From Streptomyces tsukubensis (GTDB taxonomy: Bacteria > Actinomycetota > Actinomycetes > Streptomycetales > Streptomycetaceae): a DNA stretch of 64,000 bases. The notes beneath the pieces are model-generated. The model ran no database searches and was not told the DNA's origin. It saw only the letters and a list, made by a program, of their open reading frames with translations. This document shows, piece by piece, positions 7,628 to 15,772 of this stretch. The stretch lies in assembly GCF_009296025.1 (NCBI RefSeq), contig NZ_CP045178.1:4650001-4714000 (forward strand), read 5' to 3'. The position numbers were made by a program, and so were the translations under genes. How positions within the stretch are numbered: the stretch's first letter is position 1; every line of letters starts with the position of its first letter.

Positions 7628-8910
7628 TCCGGGGAGCGGCGACGCTCGGGTCGTTCGCCGACGGGGGAGGGAGGGGCTTCGGCCTCGGAGGGATGGACAT
7701 CGGCCGTGGTGGGACGGGCTTCGGCCTCGGACTAGGCGGGACGGGTTCCGGCCTCGGAGGGATGAACATCGGCCGTGGTGGGACGGGTTCCGGCCTCGGT
7801 GGGCCCGTTGCGGTGGGCGAGGCCGTCGGAGGACATGCCGTGCCGGGGACGGGACTGTCGGACGCGCTGGTGACGGCTGCCATGGCCGGGACGCCCCACG
7901 GGGGACCGCTGGCGGCTCTGACCGTGACCGCGGCCCTGCTCTTCGCCGGTGCGGCGGCCTGGACGTGGGACACGGGAGACAGCAGGCGCACGCGGCACGC
8001 CCTGCTGGTCCTGGAGGGCCGGTCCCTCCCCGCGCCGGGGCTGGCGATCCTGACGCGGTGGTACGCGTGGCTGCGGTGCCACCTGCGGCGTGAATGGTCG
8101 TGCGTGGCGGTCGGAGCGGTCGTCGCCGTGCTCGGCGCCTCACCACTGCCGCTGCTCCTGGGCGGCGCGGCGGTCGTACCGGTACGCGGGGCACTGCGGG
8201 CGCGGGAGGAGAAAAGGTTGCGCGATATCCGCGCAGACGCCGTGATCACGCTGTGCGGGGTACTCGCGGGCGAGGTCAGAGCAGGCGGGCAGCCGGGACA
8301 GGCGCTCCTGATCGCGGCGCGCGAATCCGGCGGTCTTGGGGACGCCGAGCCCGCGGTGCTGGCGGCGGCACGCTTCGGCGGCGACGTTCCGGAGATGTTG
8401 CGGCACGCGTCGGACCAGCCGGGCGCGGAGGGACTGCTCGGCCTGGCCGCGTGCTGGCGGGTGGCCGTCGACCGGGGCGCGGGCCTGGCGAACGGCCTGG
8501 AACGGCTTGAGGCGGTGCTCCGCTCCGACCGTGACCAAAGGGCTGACCTGAGAGCGCAGTTGGCGGGCGCCCGATCCACAGCGGTACTGCTCGCCTTCCT
8601 GCCCGTGATGGGGCTGGCGCTTGGTACCGCGCTCGGCGCGGAGCCCTTGCGGGTGCTGTTGCACACCCCGGCGGGGCTCGGCTGCGTGGCGGTCGGTGGC
8701 CTGCTCGAAGCCACCGGTCTCTGGTGGGCGCTGGCGATCGTCGGAAGGGCGGAAGGCGGCGGGAACGCGGAAGCGCGGAAGAGGAGGCCGTCGGCCGGAC
8801 AGGGGGAGGTACGGCGACGCACGGTGGGCGGGCGCGAGCGGGGCGCGTATGGCGGGCATCGCGAGTGGGGCGCGCGGGGCGCACTGGCGAAGGCGGGGAC
8901 AGAACGATGA
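7624..8910 (+). CDS. tadB: TadB-like inner-membrane platform protein with Gly-rich N-terminal repeats
   Basis: Membrane platform of the Flp pilus machine. The C-terminal two thirds carry the T2SSF-type domain (around AVITLCGVLAGEVRAGGQPGQAL) with hydrophobic segments before and after it. The first 85 residues are unusual: a 23-residue unit, rich in Gly and containing FGLGGMDIGRGGTG, is repeated twice in frame. An ATG at 7882 would skip these repeats and give a normal-length protein. The GTG at 7624 is favoured only because it overlaps the tadA stop (GTGA). The last 60 residues are Arg/Gly-rich. Confidence 0.8.
   Translation: MIRGAATLGSFADGGGRGFGLGGMDIGRGGTGFGLGLGGTGSGLGGMNIGRGGTGSGLGGPVAVGEAVGGHAVPGTGLSDALVTAAMAGTPHGGPLAALTVTAALLFAGAAAWTWDTGDSRRTRHALLVLEGRSLPAPGLAILTRWYAWLRCHLRREWSCVAVGAVVAVLGASPLPLLLGGAAVVPVRGALRAREEKRLRDIRADAVITLCGVLAGEVRAGGQPGQALLIAARESGGLGDAEPAVLAAARFGGDVPEMLRHASDQPGAEGLLGLAACWRVAVDRGAGLANGLERLEAVLRSDRDQRADLRAQLAGARSTAVLLAFLPVMGLALGTALGAEPLRVLLHTPAGLGCVAVGGLLEATGLWWALAIVGRAEGGGNAEARKRRPSAGQGEVRRRTVGGRERGAYGGHREWGARGALAKAGTER
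7677..7799 (+). repeat. in-frame 69-nt period repeat within tadB
   Basis: Two near-identical 54-nt copies (7677-7730 and 7746-7799) start 69 nt apart and differ at only a few positions. They encode the Gly-rich N-terminus of TadB. High identity and preserved frame suggest a recent duplication. Confidence 0.85.
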
Positions 8911-8923
8911 CAGGGAGGCGGTT

Positions 8924-9742
8924 GTGGAATTGAGACTCGGCGCGGAAGTTGTCCACAGGCTGGGGGTGGCGCTGTGGGCCGGTATGGCCGTGGCCTTCCT
9001 GGCGACGGTACTGAGCGTGCGGCGAGAGGAACGCGTGACAGGACGGCGGCTCGATCGGATCCGGATGAGGGGCGTCTCGGGCGGTTCCGGCCGAAGATGG
9101 CCGGCGAGTGGCGCGGGCGCGGCCCGGAAATACCTACCGGTGGTGGGCGTGGTGGCAGGCGGTTACGCGCTTGTGGGCGGCTTCGTGGGGCTGTTGGTCG
9201 GATTGGTGGCCGCTGGGGGCGTGGAGTGGCAGCGGAGGCGGGTGGCGGTCCGTGACCCTGGTGATCGGGAGGCGGACAACGACTTGGCCGCTGCGAGAGC
9301 GCAACTGCCCCTGGCCGCAGACCTGTTGAGTGCATGCATCGCGGCCGGCGCCGGTCCGGTGGCCGCCGCCCGAGCGGTGGGGGAGTCCCTGGACGGGCCG
9401 GTCGGCGTACGGCTGGCCCAGGCGGCGGCCGAGGTCAGACTCGGTGGCGAGCCCGCTGAGGCGTGGCGGCGCGTCGGCGCGCTGCCCGGCGCCGCCGCGC
9501 TGGCCCGGTTGCTCGAACGCTCCGGTGAGTCCGGAGCGCCCGCCGCCGAGCCCGTCGCCCGCCTCGCGGCCGAGTGCCGGGCGGAGTGGGCGCGGGACTC
9601 CACGGCACGGGTGCGGAGGGCGGCGGTCCTCGTCACCGCACCGGTGGGGCTGTGCTTCCTGCCCGCCTTTCTCACGGTGGGGGTGGTGCCCGTGCTGATC
9701 GGGCTGACGGGGGATCTGCTGCAAGCGGGCATCGGCAAATGA
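8924..9742 (+). CDS. tadC: TadC-like inner-membrane platform protein
   Basis: 272 residues from the GTG at 8924, preceded by AGGGAGG at 8912, in the 13-bp gap after tadB. There is one N-terminal membrane helix (VALWAGMAVAFLATVLSV), a second hydrophobic pair after residue 60 (VVGVVAGGYALVGGFVGLLVGLVAAG, split here by Gly), a T2SSF-like core (LPLAADLLSACIAAGAGPVAAARAVG) and a final hydrophobic segment. It is the partner of TadB in the pilus platform. A TTGTCCACA DnaA-type nonamer lies inside the coding start (8949-8957). The long frame opening at 8621 is tadB read out of frame and is ignored. Confidence 0.85.
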   Translation: MELRLGAEVVHRLGVALWAGMAVAFLATVLSVRREERVTGRRLDRIRMRGVSGGSGRRWPASGAGAARKYLPVVGVVAGGYALVGGFVGLLVGLVAAGGVEWQRRRVAVRDPGDREADNDLAAARAQLPLAADLLSACIAAGAGPVAAARAVGESLDGPVGVRLAQAAAEVRLGGEPAEAWRRVGALPGAAALARLLERSGESGAPAAEPVARLAAECRAEWARDSTARVRRAAVLVTAPVGLCFLPAFLTVGVVPVLIGLTGDLLQAGIGK

Positions 9743-9810
9743 AGCTGTGGCCCGGGGCGTACGGCCTGTGGAGGCGCGCGCCCCGGACGAACCACTACAA
9801 CGCATCGAGC

Positions 9811-9892
9811 GACAGACGGGTCGGCCGACAGACAGGTCGACGGACAGACGGGTCGACGGACAGACGGGCCGACCGACCAACGGATCGGCCAG
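9811..9892 (+). repeat. short tandem repeats between tadC and the pilin gene
   Basis: Several degenerate 12-16 bp units of the GACAGACGGGTCG(A/G)CG type run without interruption. They fill most of the 170-bp gap between tadC and the next start. Confidence 0.8.
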
Positions 9893-9915
9893 CAATCAGT
9901 AGGGGGTTGTCTCAC

Positions 9916-10380
9916 ATGGGGGATGTCGAAATGAAGGTGTGCGTGCAGGTGCGCCGGACGGGGCGCCCGACTGTTCGGCGGTCCGTGCGGTCCGTGCGGT
10001 CCGGGCGAACCGTGCGGTCCGTGCGGTCCGTGCGATTCGGGCGAACCGTGCGATTCGGTGGGCGAGTGGCGGGTGTCGGGGTCAATCAGCCGGCGGGTTC
10101 GGCGCCTGATGACGTGGCGGTGCTGGACGGGGACTCCCCGTTGGGACGGCGGACCCGTTCGTGGACGTGGGCGTGGACGTGGGTGTGGTCGCGTTCGTGG
10201 TTGGGCGCGCGGGTGGCGAAGGGCTCGGGAGCGGCGAGGGACGCGGGGGTGGTGACATCGGAGTATGCGATGGCGCTGTTGGCCGCGGTGGGCTTCGCGG
10301 CGGTGCTCTACAAGATCGTGACCGGTGGGGCGGTACGAGCCGCTCTGGAGTCGCTGGTCGGGCGGGCCCTCGGTGGCTAG
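9916..10380 (+). CDS. DUF4244 Flp-pilin-like protein with expanded Arg-rich N-terminus
   Basis: The last 45 residues match the DUF4244/Flp pilin type: AGVVTSEYAMALLAAVGFAAVLYK, containing a prepilin-like Glu after the processing region and a single hydrophobic helix, then a short tail. This would be the pilus subunit made membrane-bound and processed by a prepilin peptidase not present in the window. Before it lie about 100 residues of Arg/Ser/Val repeats (VRSVRSGRTVRS and similar) and a Trp/Arg-rich stretch, far longer than the 10-30 residue leader usual here. Starts at 9916 or 9931 (both ATG) are possible. The tandem DNA repeats behind the leader make this region look recently expanded. Confidence 0.7.
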   Translation: MGDVEMKVCVQVRRTGRPTVRRSVRSVRSGRTVRSVRSVRFGRTVRFGGRVAGVGVNQPAGSAPDDVAVLDGDSPLGRRTRSWTWAWTWVWSRSWLGARVAKGSGAARDAGVVTSEYAMALLAAVGFAAVLYKIVTGGAVRAALESLVGRALGG

Positions 10381-11284
10381 GGCCTTGTCGGACCGGGGAG
10401 CCGTGACAGCGGAGGCGGCCGTTGTCCTGCCCGCGCTCGCGCTGTTCGTGATGGCGTTGCTCTGGGCGCTGATGGCCGCTGCGGCCCAGATCCAATGTGT
10501 GGACGCGGCGAGGGCGGGCGCGCGTTCAGCGGCCAGACAGGATCCGGCGGAGGTCGTGACGGAGACTGCCCGTGGGGCCGCGCCCCGGGCGGCGGAGGTG
10601 ACGGTGCGGCGGGCAGACGGACTGGTACGGGTGGCAGTGCGGGCCCATGCGCCAGGGCCGGGGCCGCTCGCCCTGGAACTCAGGTCAGAGGCGGTGGCAC
10701 AGGTGGAGGAGACGGTCGGCGCGGGCACCGGGGGCGGCGGATACCGAGGCTCCGGCACGGGGGCCGGCTCCGGCACCGGCACCGGCCCCGGACCCGGACC
10801 CGGGAACGGCACCGGACCCGGAGCAGAGAACGGTACTGGCGGCGATGTCGAAGCTGAACCCGGTGTCGTAATCGGCCCAGGTGTCGGTGGTCGGTCCGGG
10901 ACCGGTGCGGGTCTTGGCGCCGGTATGAAGCCGGGGGCAGTGGACGGTCGGCCGGTCGGCACGGATGGTCTGACGTCGCGAGAACCGAGGGTGAGCCGAG
11001 CCGCGAGGTCACGAATGTCGGAAGGGCGCAGCGGATCGGCGAAGGGCCGAAGTGGCGCGTCGGGAGGTCGGCAAGGCCCGGTGGAGGTCCGAAGTGGCGC
11101 GCCTGGGTGCCGACATGGCGTTGCGGAGGGCCGCAGCTGCGCGTGGGGAGGTCGGCATGGCGCCGTGGAAGGCCGAAGAGGAGGGCCGGATGGTCGTCGT
11201 GGTGCGACGGACAGCCGATGGAGCTTGTCGGAAGGCCGACGCGGCACGGACGCATCGGCGTTCGGGACGGAGGCGGCCAAGTGA
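10373..11284 (+). CDS. tadE: TadE-like pseudopilin with long low-complexity C-terminus
   Basis: The first 110 residues are a normal TadE: DRGAVTAEAAVVLPALALFVMAL with the pseudopilin Glu and one membrane helix, then AAAAQIQCVDAARAGARSAAR and a beta-rich domain. TadE proteins are minor components of the Flp pilus. After about residue 115 the frame continues for roughly 190 residues of Gly/Thr/Pro repeats (GTGTGPGPGPGNGTGPG) and then Arg/Ser/Gly repeats. Family members usually end near 130 residues. The GTG at 10373 overlaps the stop of the pilin-like gene. Whether the extension is translated as protein or is degenerate DNA that stayed open cannot be told here. Confidence 0.75.
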   Translation: MARALSDRGAVTAEAAVVLPALALFVMALLWALMAAAAQIQCVDAARAGARSAARQDPAEVVTETARGAAPRAAEVTVRRADGLVRVAVRAHAPGPGPLALELRSEAVAQVEETVGAGTGGGGYRGSGTGAGSGTGTGPGPGPGNGTGPGAENGTGGDVEAEPGVVIGPGVGGRSGTGAGLGAGMKPGAVDGRPVGTDGLTSREPRVSRAARSRMSEGRSGSAKGRSGASGGRQGPVEVRSGAPGCRHGVAEGRSCAWGGRHGAVEGRRGGPDGRRGATDSRWSLSEGRRGTDASAFGTEAAK

Positions 11285-12381
11285 CGATCAAGCCCGTACG
11301 CGGGAGAAGCGGGACAGGCGGGGTGCCCGGGGCAAGCGGGGTACACGGGGTACGTGGGAAACGAGGGGTGCCCGGGGCACTCAGGGCACGCGGGACACTC
11401 GGGACACTCGGGACACGCGGAGCACCCGGAACATCCGAAACAGGGTGGGTCGAAGGGGCGAGGACAGCCCGAGCCGTATGTGCTCACTCACTCCAACCTC
11501 TCCAACCCCTCCAACCCCTCCCACCCCGCCAACCTCTCCAATACCTCTGTCCTCTCCACTCCCTCCACACCCCCCGCCCTTTCGGAGTGTTGTCGGGACA
11601 GCGATCGAGTCGGTCGTGCGGACGGTTGCTGCCGGGCAGGGGCCGGGGGGTCGGGAGAGCAACTGAGGCAGGCCGGGGGCTCAAGCGATCGGCTGAGGCA
11701 GGTCGGGAGACGTTGGTAGGCAAAAGGCTGCGAAGAGACGGGAGATGGTTGAGGGGCCAGGGGTGGAGAGAGGCCGGAAGGTGGCAAAGGTCGGGGCGGT
11801 GGCATCGAGCCGGATGGCCGCTGTGGGGCCGAGAGGTGGAGTGGGGTGAGGGGCTGTCACGAGGCGGAAAGGTGTCGTGGGTCGGAAGGGGACCAGCGGC
11901 TGGAAGGGGACCAGCGACTGGGAGGGGACCAGGGGACGGGAGGGGACCAGGGGACGGAAGATCGTGGCGGGGCGGCAAGGGACTCTGGGACAGGAGGGAG
12001 TTGAGAGGCGCACAGGCTTCGAGGGGCGGAAGGGGGAAGGCGGGCTGTGGTGATCGTGGGGCCGCCACCGTGTGGGGCGTCGTGGTGATGGCCGTGGTGG
12101 GAATCGTGTTCGCGGCGGCTCTGGGGATGGGGCAGGCCGTCGTGGCCAAACATCGGGCAGGCGCAGCGGCGGACATGGGCGCACTGGCCGCGGCGGGGCG
12201 TTGGGCGGACGGAGCGGAGGAGGCGTGCGCCGGGGCGCGGCGGGTGGCGGAGGCGCAGGGAGGCCGGATCGCGCGGTGCGCGGTGCGCGGGGAGGTCTCG
12301 GATGTGACGGCGGTGGTCGAGTTCGGGCCGTGGGCCGCGCGGGTCAGGGCGCGGGCGGGGCCCCCTGGAGCAGCACCGTGA
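11281..12381 (+). CDS. TadE-like/Rv3654c-type secreted protein with large collagen-like N-terminal extension
   Basis: The C-terminal 105 residues are the recognised part: DRGAATVWGVVVMAVVGIVFAAAL (membrane helix), AVVAKHRAGAAADMGALAAAGRW and a Cys-containing small domain. This is the TadE-like protein commonly encoded between tadE and the DEAD helicase in actinobacteria. The frame is open back to a GTG at 11281 that overlaps the tadE stop (GTGA). That adds about 255 residues, first with collagen-like G-x-y triplets (GVPGASGVHGVRGKRG), then Leu/Pro repeats, then Trp/Gly/Arg repeats. A start close to 12050 would give a normal protein. The 3' end overlaps the convergent helicase gene by 38 bp. 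Confidence 0.6.
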   Translation: MTIKPVRGRSGTGGVPGASGVHGVRGKRGVPGALRARGTLGTLGTRGAPGTSETGWVEGARTARAVCAHSLQPLQPLQPLPPRQPLQYLCPLHSLHTPRPFGVLSGQRSSRSCGRLLPGRGRGVGRATEAGRGLKRSAEAGRETLVGKRLRRDGRWLRGQGWREAGRWQRSGRWHRAGWPLWGREVEWGEGLSRGGKVSWVGRGPAAGRGPATGRGPGDGRGPGDGRSWRGGKGLWDRRELRGAQASRGGRGKAGCGDRGAATVWGVVVMAVVGIVFAAALGMGQAVVAKHRAGAAADMGALAAAGRWADGAEEACAGARRVAEAQGGRIARCAVRGEVSDVTAVVEFGPWAARVRARAGPPGAAP

Positions 12382-14800
12382 GGAGGCGTACGGCGGCGCG
12401 TTTGTGCAGGGGCTCGTTGCCGTTGCCGCACTTGGGGGACTGGACGCAGGACGGGCAGCCGGCGTCGCACTCGCAGGACGCGATGGCCTCGCGGGTGGCG
12501 GTGAGCCACTCGCGGGCGGTGTGGAAGGCCCGTTCGGAGAAGCCGGCGCCACCCGGGTGGCCGTCGTACACGAAGACGGTCGGTAGGAGGGTGTCGGGGT
12601 GCAGCGGTATGGAGACGCCGCCGATGTCCCAGCGGTCGCAGGTGGCGAAGAGCGGGAGCATGCCGATGGACGCGTGTTCCGCCGCGTGCAGGGCGCCTCC
12701 TAGCTGCTCGGGATTGACGCGGGCCGCGTCCAGTTGGTCCTCGGTGACGGTCCACCAGACGGCCCGGGTGCGCAGGGTGCGCGGTGGCAGGTCGAGTTTG
12801 GTCTCGCCCAGCACCTCGCCGGTGATGAGACGGCGGCGCAGGAAGGCGACGACCTGGTTGGTGACTTCGACCGATCCGTAGCAGAGGCGGCCCTCTCCCC
12901 ACGGGATCTCGATGTCGGTCTCCAGTACGGAGATGGCGGTCGTGTCCCTGGCGGTCGTCGAATACGGCGGGTTCGCCTCCTCGACCAGGGCGACGGAGTC
13001 GTCGATGTCGAAGTGTTTCACCTGGTAGGTGCGGCCCTGGTGGAGGTGGACGGCGCCGTCGTGGACGGTGGTGTGGGCCGCGGACGCGTCGACGGTGCCG
13101 AGCAGCCGGCCGGTGCCCTTCTCGACGACCTGCACGGGTGTGCCGCCCTCGCCTCGGATGTCGGTGAGGTCGGCGGCGCGCTCCCTGCGGGTCCAGTGCC
13201 AGGCCTTGGTACGGCGCCTGAGGAGTTTCGCGCTCTCCAACTGTGGCAGCAGCTCAACGGTGGCGGGGCCGAAAAGGGGCAGGTCTTCCTCGGTCAGTGG
13301 CAGTTCCGCCGCGGCGGCGCACAGGTGAGGGGCGAGGACGTAGGGATTGTCCGGGTCCAGCACGGTGGACTCCACCGGCTGGTCGAAGATGGCCTCGGGA
13401 TGGTGGACGAGGAAGGTGTCCAACGGGTCGTCCCTGGCGACCAGCACGGCGAGCGCGCCCTGGCCCGATCGTCCCGCGCGGCCGGCCTGCTGCCACAGCG
13501 AGGCACGGGTGCCCGGATATCCGGCGATGACGACGGCGTCCAGGCCGGACACGTCGACGCCGAGTTCCAGGGCGGTGGTGGCGGCGAGGCCGAGGAGTTC
13601 ACCGGTGTGGAGGGCGCGTTCCAGAGCGCGGCGTTCCTCGGGGAGATATCCGCCACGGTAGGCGGCGACCCGGCCCGGGAGGGCCCGGTCGAACTCGCCG
13701 AGACGTTCCTTGGCGATCACGGAGATGAGTTCGGCGGCTCTGCGTGACCGTACGAAGGCGACCGACCGTACGCCCTGGAGCGTGAGATCGGTGAGGAGGT
13801 CGGCGCTCTCCGCCGTGGCCGTACGGCGGACGGGGGCGCCCTTCTCGCCGTGCAGTTCGGTGAGGGGAGGCTCCCAAAGGGCGAAGACGACCTCGCCGCG
13901 CGGGGAGGCGTCGTCGGCGACCTCCACGACGGGCACCCCGGTGAGCCGTTCCGCCGCGACGGACGGCTCCGCCGCGGTGGCGGAGGCCAGAAGGAACACC
14001 GGGTTCGCGCCGTAGCGGGCACACAACCGTCGCAGTCGGCGCAAAACCTGGGCGACATGGGAGCCGAAGACGCCCCGGTAGGTGTGGCACTCGTCGATGA
14101 CGACATAGCGCAGGGCGCGCAGGAAGGAGGCCCAGCGGGGGTGCGAAGGGAGGATGGAGCGGTGCAGCATGTCGGGGTTGGTGAGGACGTAGTTCGCGTA
14201 CTGGCGGACCCATTCCCGTTCCTCGACGGGGGTGTCGCCGTCGTACACGGCGGGCCGTACGGCGCGGCCGAGCGGATCGGCCAGCTCCCGCACCGCGCGG
14301 CGCTGGTCGGCCGCCAGCGCCTTGGTGGGGGCGAGATAGAGCGAAGTGGTGCCCCGGCCGTTGGGCGCCTCGGACCCGTCGAGGAGCGTCGAGAGCACGG
14401 GCACGAGATAACCGAGGGACTTGCCCGACGCGGTGCCGGTCGACACGACCACGGACTCACCGTCGAGGGCATGCTCGGCGGCGCGGGCCTGATGGGCCCA
14501 CGGATGTTCGATACCGGCGGCCTGGACAGCGGCGATGACCTCGGAGCGAACTCGATCAGGCCAGACCGCATACCGTGCCGCCCGCGGGGGCAGGTGCTCC
14601 GTATGAGTGATGCGCGCAGCACGGCCCGGCCCTGCGGAGAGACGGTCAAGAACCGCCCGCGGAGAGGGCTGCGCCGCCGTACCCGCACGGGGGCGGCCAG
14701 GAGTGAAAAAGTCGGCCATCGGCATCGAGTGTGTCACTGGCGTGACCCACAATGGTCCGAAGGCGTCGTGCACGACTGCTGGTAAGTGATTGAATGCCAT
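12344..14800 (-). CDS. DEAD/DEAH helicase with DUF1998 zinc-binding C-terminus
   Basis: About 818 residues, SF2 helicase of the YprA/Hrq1 type. Motifs in order: Q-like HPWAHQARAAEHAL, Walker A VSTGTASGKSLGY near residue 107, APTKALAADQ, TNPDMLH, VIDECHTYRG (DECH box), LASATAAEP, and C-terminal VIAGYPGTRASLWQQAGRAGR. The end carries the Cys cluster CECDAGCPSCVQSPKCGNGN of DUF1998, a metal-binding module. It is likely a 3'-5' DNA helicase in repair. The ATG at 14800 (MAFNHLPA) is chosen. The frame stays open to 16012 but that part is the antisense of bldG and its neighbour. Confidence 0.9.
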   Translation of the reverse strand: MAFNHLPAVVHDAFGPLWVTPVTHSMPMADFFTPGRPRAGTAAQPSPRAVLDRLSAGPGRAARITHTEHLPPRAARYAVWPDRVRSEVIAAVQAAGIEHPWAHQARAAEHALDGESVVVSTGTASGKSLGYLVPVLSTLLDGSEAPNGRGTTSLYLAPTKALAADQRRAVRELADPLGRAVRPAVYDGDTPVEEREWVRQYANYVLTNPDMLHRSILPSHPRWASFLRALRYVVIDECHTYRGVFGSHVAQVLRRLRRLCARYGANPVFLLASATAAEPSVAAERLTGVPVVEVADDASPRGEVVFALWEPPLTELHGEKGAPVRRTATAESADLLTDLTLQGVRSVAFVRSRRAAELISVIAKERLGEFDRALPGRVAAYRGGYLPEERRALERALHTGELLGLAATTALELGVDVSGLDAVVIAGYPGTRASLWQQAGRAGRSGQGALAVLVARDDPLDTFLVHHPEAIFDQPVESTVLDPDNPYVLAPHLCAAAAELPLTEEDLPLFGPATVELLPQLESAKLLRRRTKAWHWTRRERAADLTDIRGEGGTPVQVVEKGTGRLLGTVDASAAHTTVHDGAVHLHQGRTYQVKHFDIDDSVALVEEANPPYSTTARDTTAISVLETDIEIPWGEGRLCYGSVEVTNQVVAFLRRRLITGEVLGETKLDLPPRTLRTRAVWWTVTEDQLDAARVNPEQLGGALHAAEHASIGMLPLFATCDRWDIGGVSIPLHPDTLLPTVFVYDGHPGGAGFSERAFHTAREWLTATREAIASCECDAGCPSCVQSPKCGNGNEPLHKRAAVRLLTVLLQGAPPAP

Positions 14801-14881
14801 CGCGGCTGGCGATCCGTCCCGGGGGCTCAAGCCGAGGTGTCCCGAGGGACGACCGCTCGATAGCAAGGTGCTGGAGGATCC

Positions 14882-15223
14882 GTGGACCTGTCCCTGTCGA
14901 CCCGTACTGTCGGCGATCGTACGGTCGTCGAGGTCGGTGGAGAAATCGACGTATATACCGCCCCGAAGCTGCGTGAGCAGCTGGTTGAGCTTGTGAACGA
15001 CGGCAGTTTTCATCTTGTCGTCGACATGGAGGGAGTCGACTTCCTCGACTCCACAGGGCTCGGCGTGCTGGTGGGCGGCTTGAAGAGGGTGCGTGCCCAT
15101 GAGGGCTCCCTGCGCCTGGTCTGCAACCAGGAGCGCATCCTCAAGATCTTCCGTATTACTGGTCTGACGAAGGTCTTCCCCATCCATAACTCGGTCGAGG
15201 AAGCTGTCGAGGCGACTGACTGA
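14882..15223 (+). CDS. bldG: BldG anti-sigma factor antagonist
   Basis: 113 residues, the length of S. coelicolor BldG. It is a STAS-domain protein of the SpoIIAA/RsbV class that controls aerial mycelium formation and antibiotic production by binding anti-sigma factors. The phosphorylated serine lies in [15 protein letters not shown], at Ser57 by my count. The GTG start follows a strong GGAGGATCC site. It is followed after 114 bp by its cytoplasmic anti-sigma partner. The 80 bp between it and the divergent helicase must hold the promoters; published work on bldG describes two start points about 80 and 110 bp upstream, but I cannot mark the boxes with confidence. Confidence 0.97.
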   Translation: MDLSLSTRTVGDRTVVEVGGEIDVYTAPKLREQLVELVNDGSFHLVVDMEGVDFLDSTGLGVLVGGLKRVRAHEGSLRLVCNQERILKIFRITGLTKVFPIHNSVEEAVEATD

Positions 15224-15337
15224 GTGTGCTTGTGACCCCGGGCCCCCCTGGCCCGGGGCCCTCGCACGGGTGGCGGCGGGTTTCTGGGCCGTCCGCCACC
15301 TGTGCGGAGCACGTCCGTACGTTCTAGGGGGGACTGC

Positions 15338-15772
15338 ATGGCCACCGTTGAGCTCCGTTTCAGCGCGCTGCCCGAGCACGTCAGGACCGCCCGACTCGTG
15401 GCGGCCGCCGTGGCGCGCAGGGCCGGGGTCGACGAAGCCGTTCTCGACGAGGTCAGGCTCGCCGTGGGTGAGGCCTGTACACGTGCTGTGGGGCTGCACC
15501 AGAGCAACGGCGTGACCGCGCCTGTGAGCGTGTCGCTGATCGAGGAGGAGAAGCAGTTCTCCATCGAGGTCGCCGACGAAGCGCCGCACGCCTCTTCCGC
15601 CGACGCCACTCCCGAAGACCTGTTGGGCTCGGACAACCTCGACACCGAGGGTGAGGACGAGATGGGTCTCGCCGTCATCAGCGGGCTCGTGGACGACGTG
15701 GAGGTCGTCACGGGGGAGTCCGGTGGCCGAATCCGTATGACCTGGCCCGCAGCGCCCGCCGTTCTCGCCTGA
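15338..15772 (+). CDS. HATPase-type anti-sigma factor, BldG partner (SCO3548-like)
   Basis: 144 residues from an ATG preceded by GGGGGGACTGC. It has an RsbW/SpoIIAB-like histidine-kinase ATPase fold: VLDEVRLAVGEACTRAV (N box), FSIEVADEAP, and EDEMGLAVISGLVDDVEV. The G-loop region is reduced compared with SpoIIAB. It works with BldG in the partner-switch pathway, in the cytoplasm, releasing a sigma factor when unphosphorylated BldG binds. It is read in the same direction as bldG, so co-transcription is likely. Confidence 0.9.
   Translation: MATVELRFSALPEHVRTARLVAAAVARRAGVDEAVLDEVRLAVGEACTRAVGLHQSNGVTAPVSVSLIEEEKQFSIEVADEAPHASSADATPEDLLGSDNLDTEGEDEMGLAVISGLVDDVEVVTGESGGRIRMTWPAAPAVLA

Noticed and set aside
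7563..9335. 590-codon minus-strand frame opposite tadB and tadC
   Set aside because: Antisense shadow due to high GC; product is Pro/Arg/Ser low complexity.
9163..11487. 774-codon open frame on the minus strand across the tad operon
   Set aside because: Pro/Ser/Cys-rich antisense of tadC, pilin and tadE repeats; no family content; the plus strand carries clear Tad domains.
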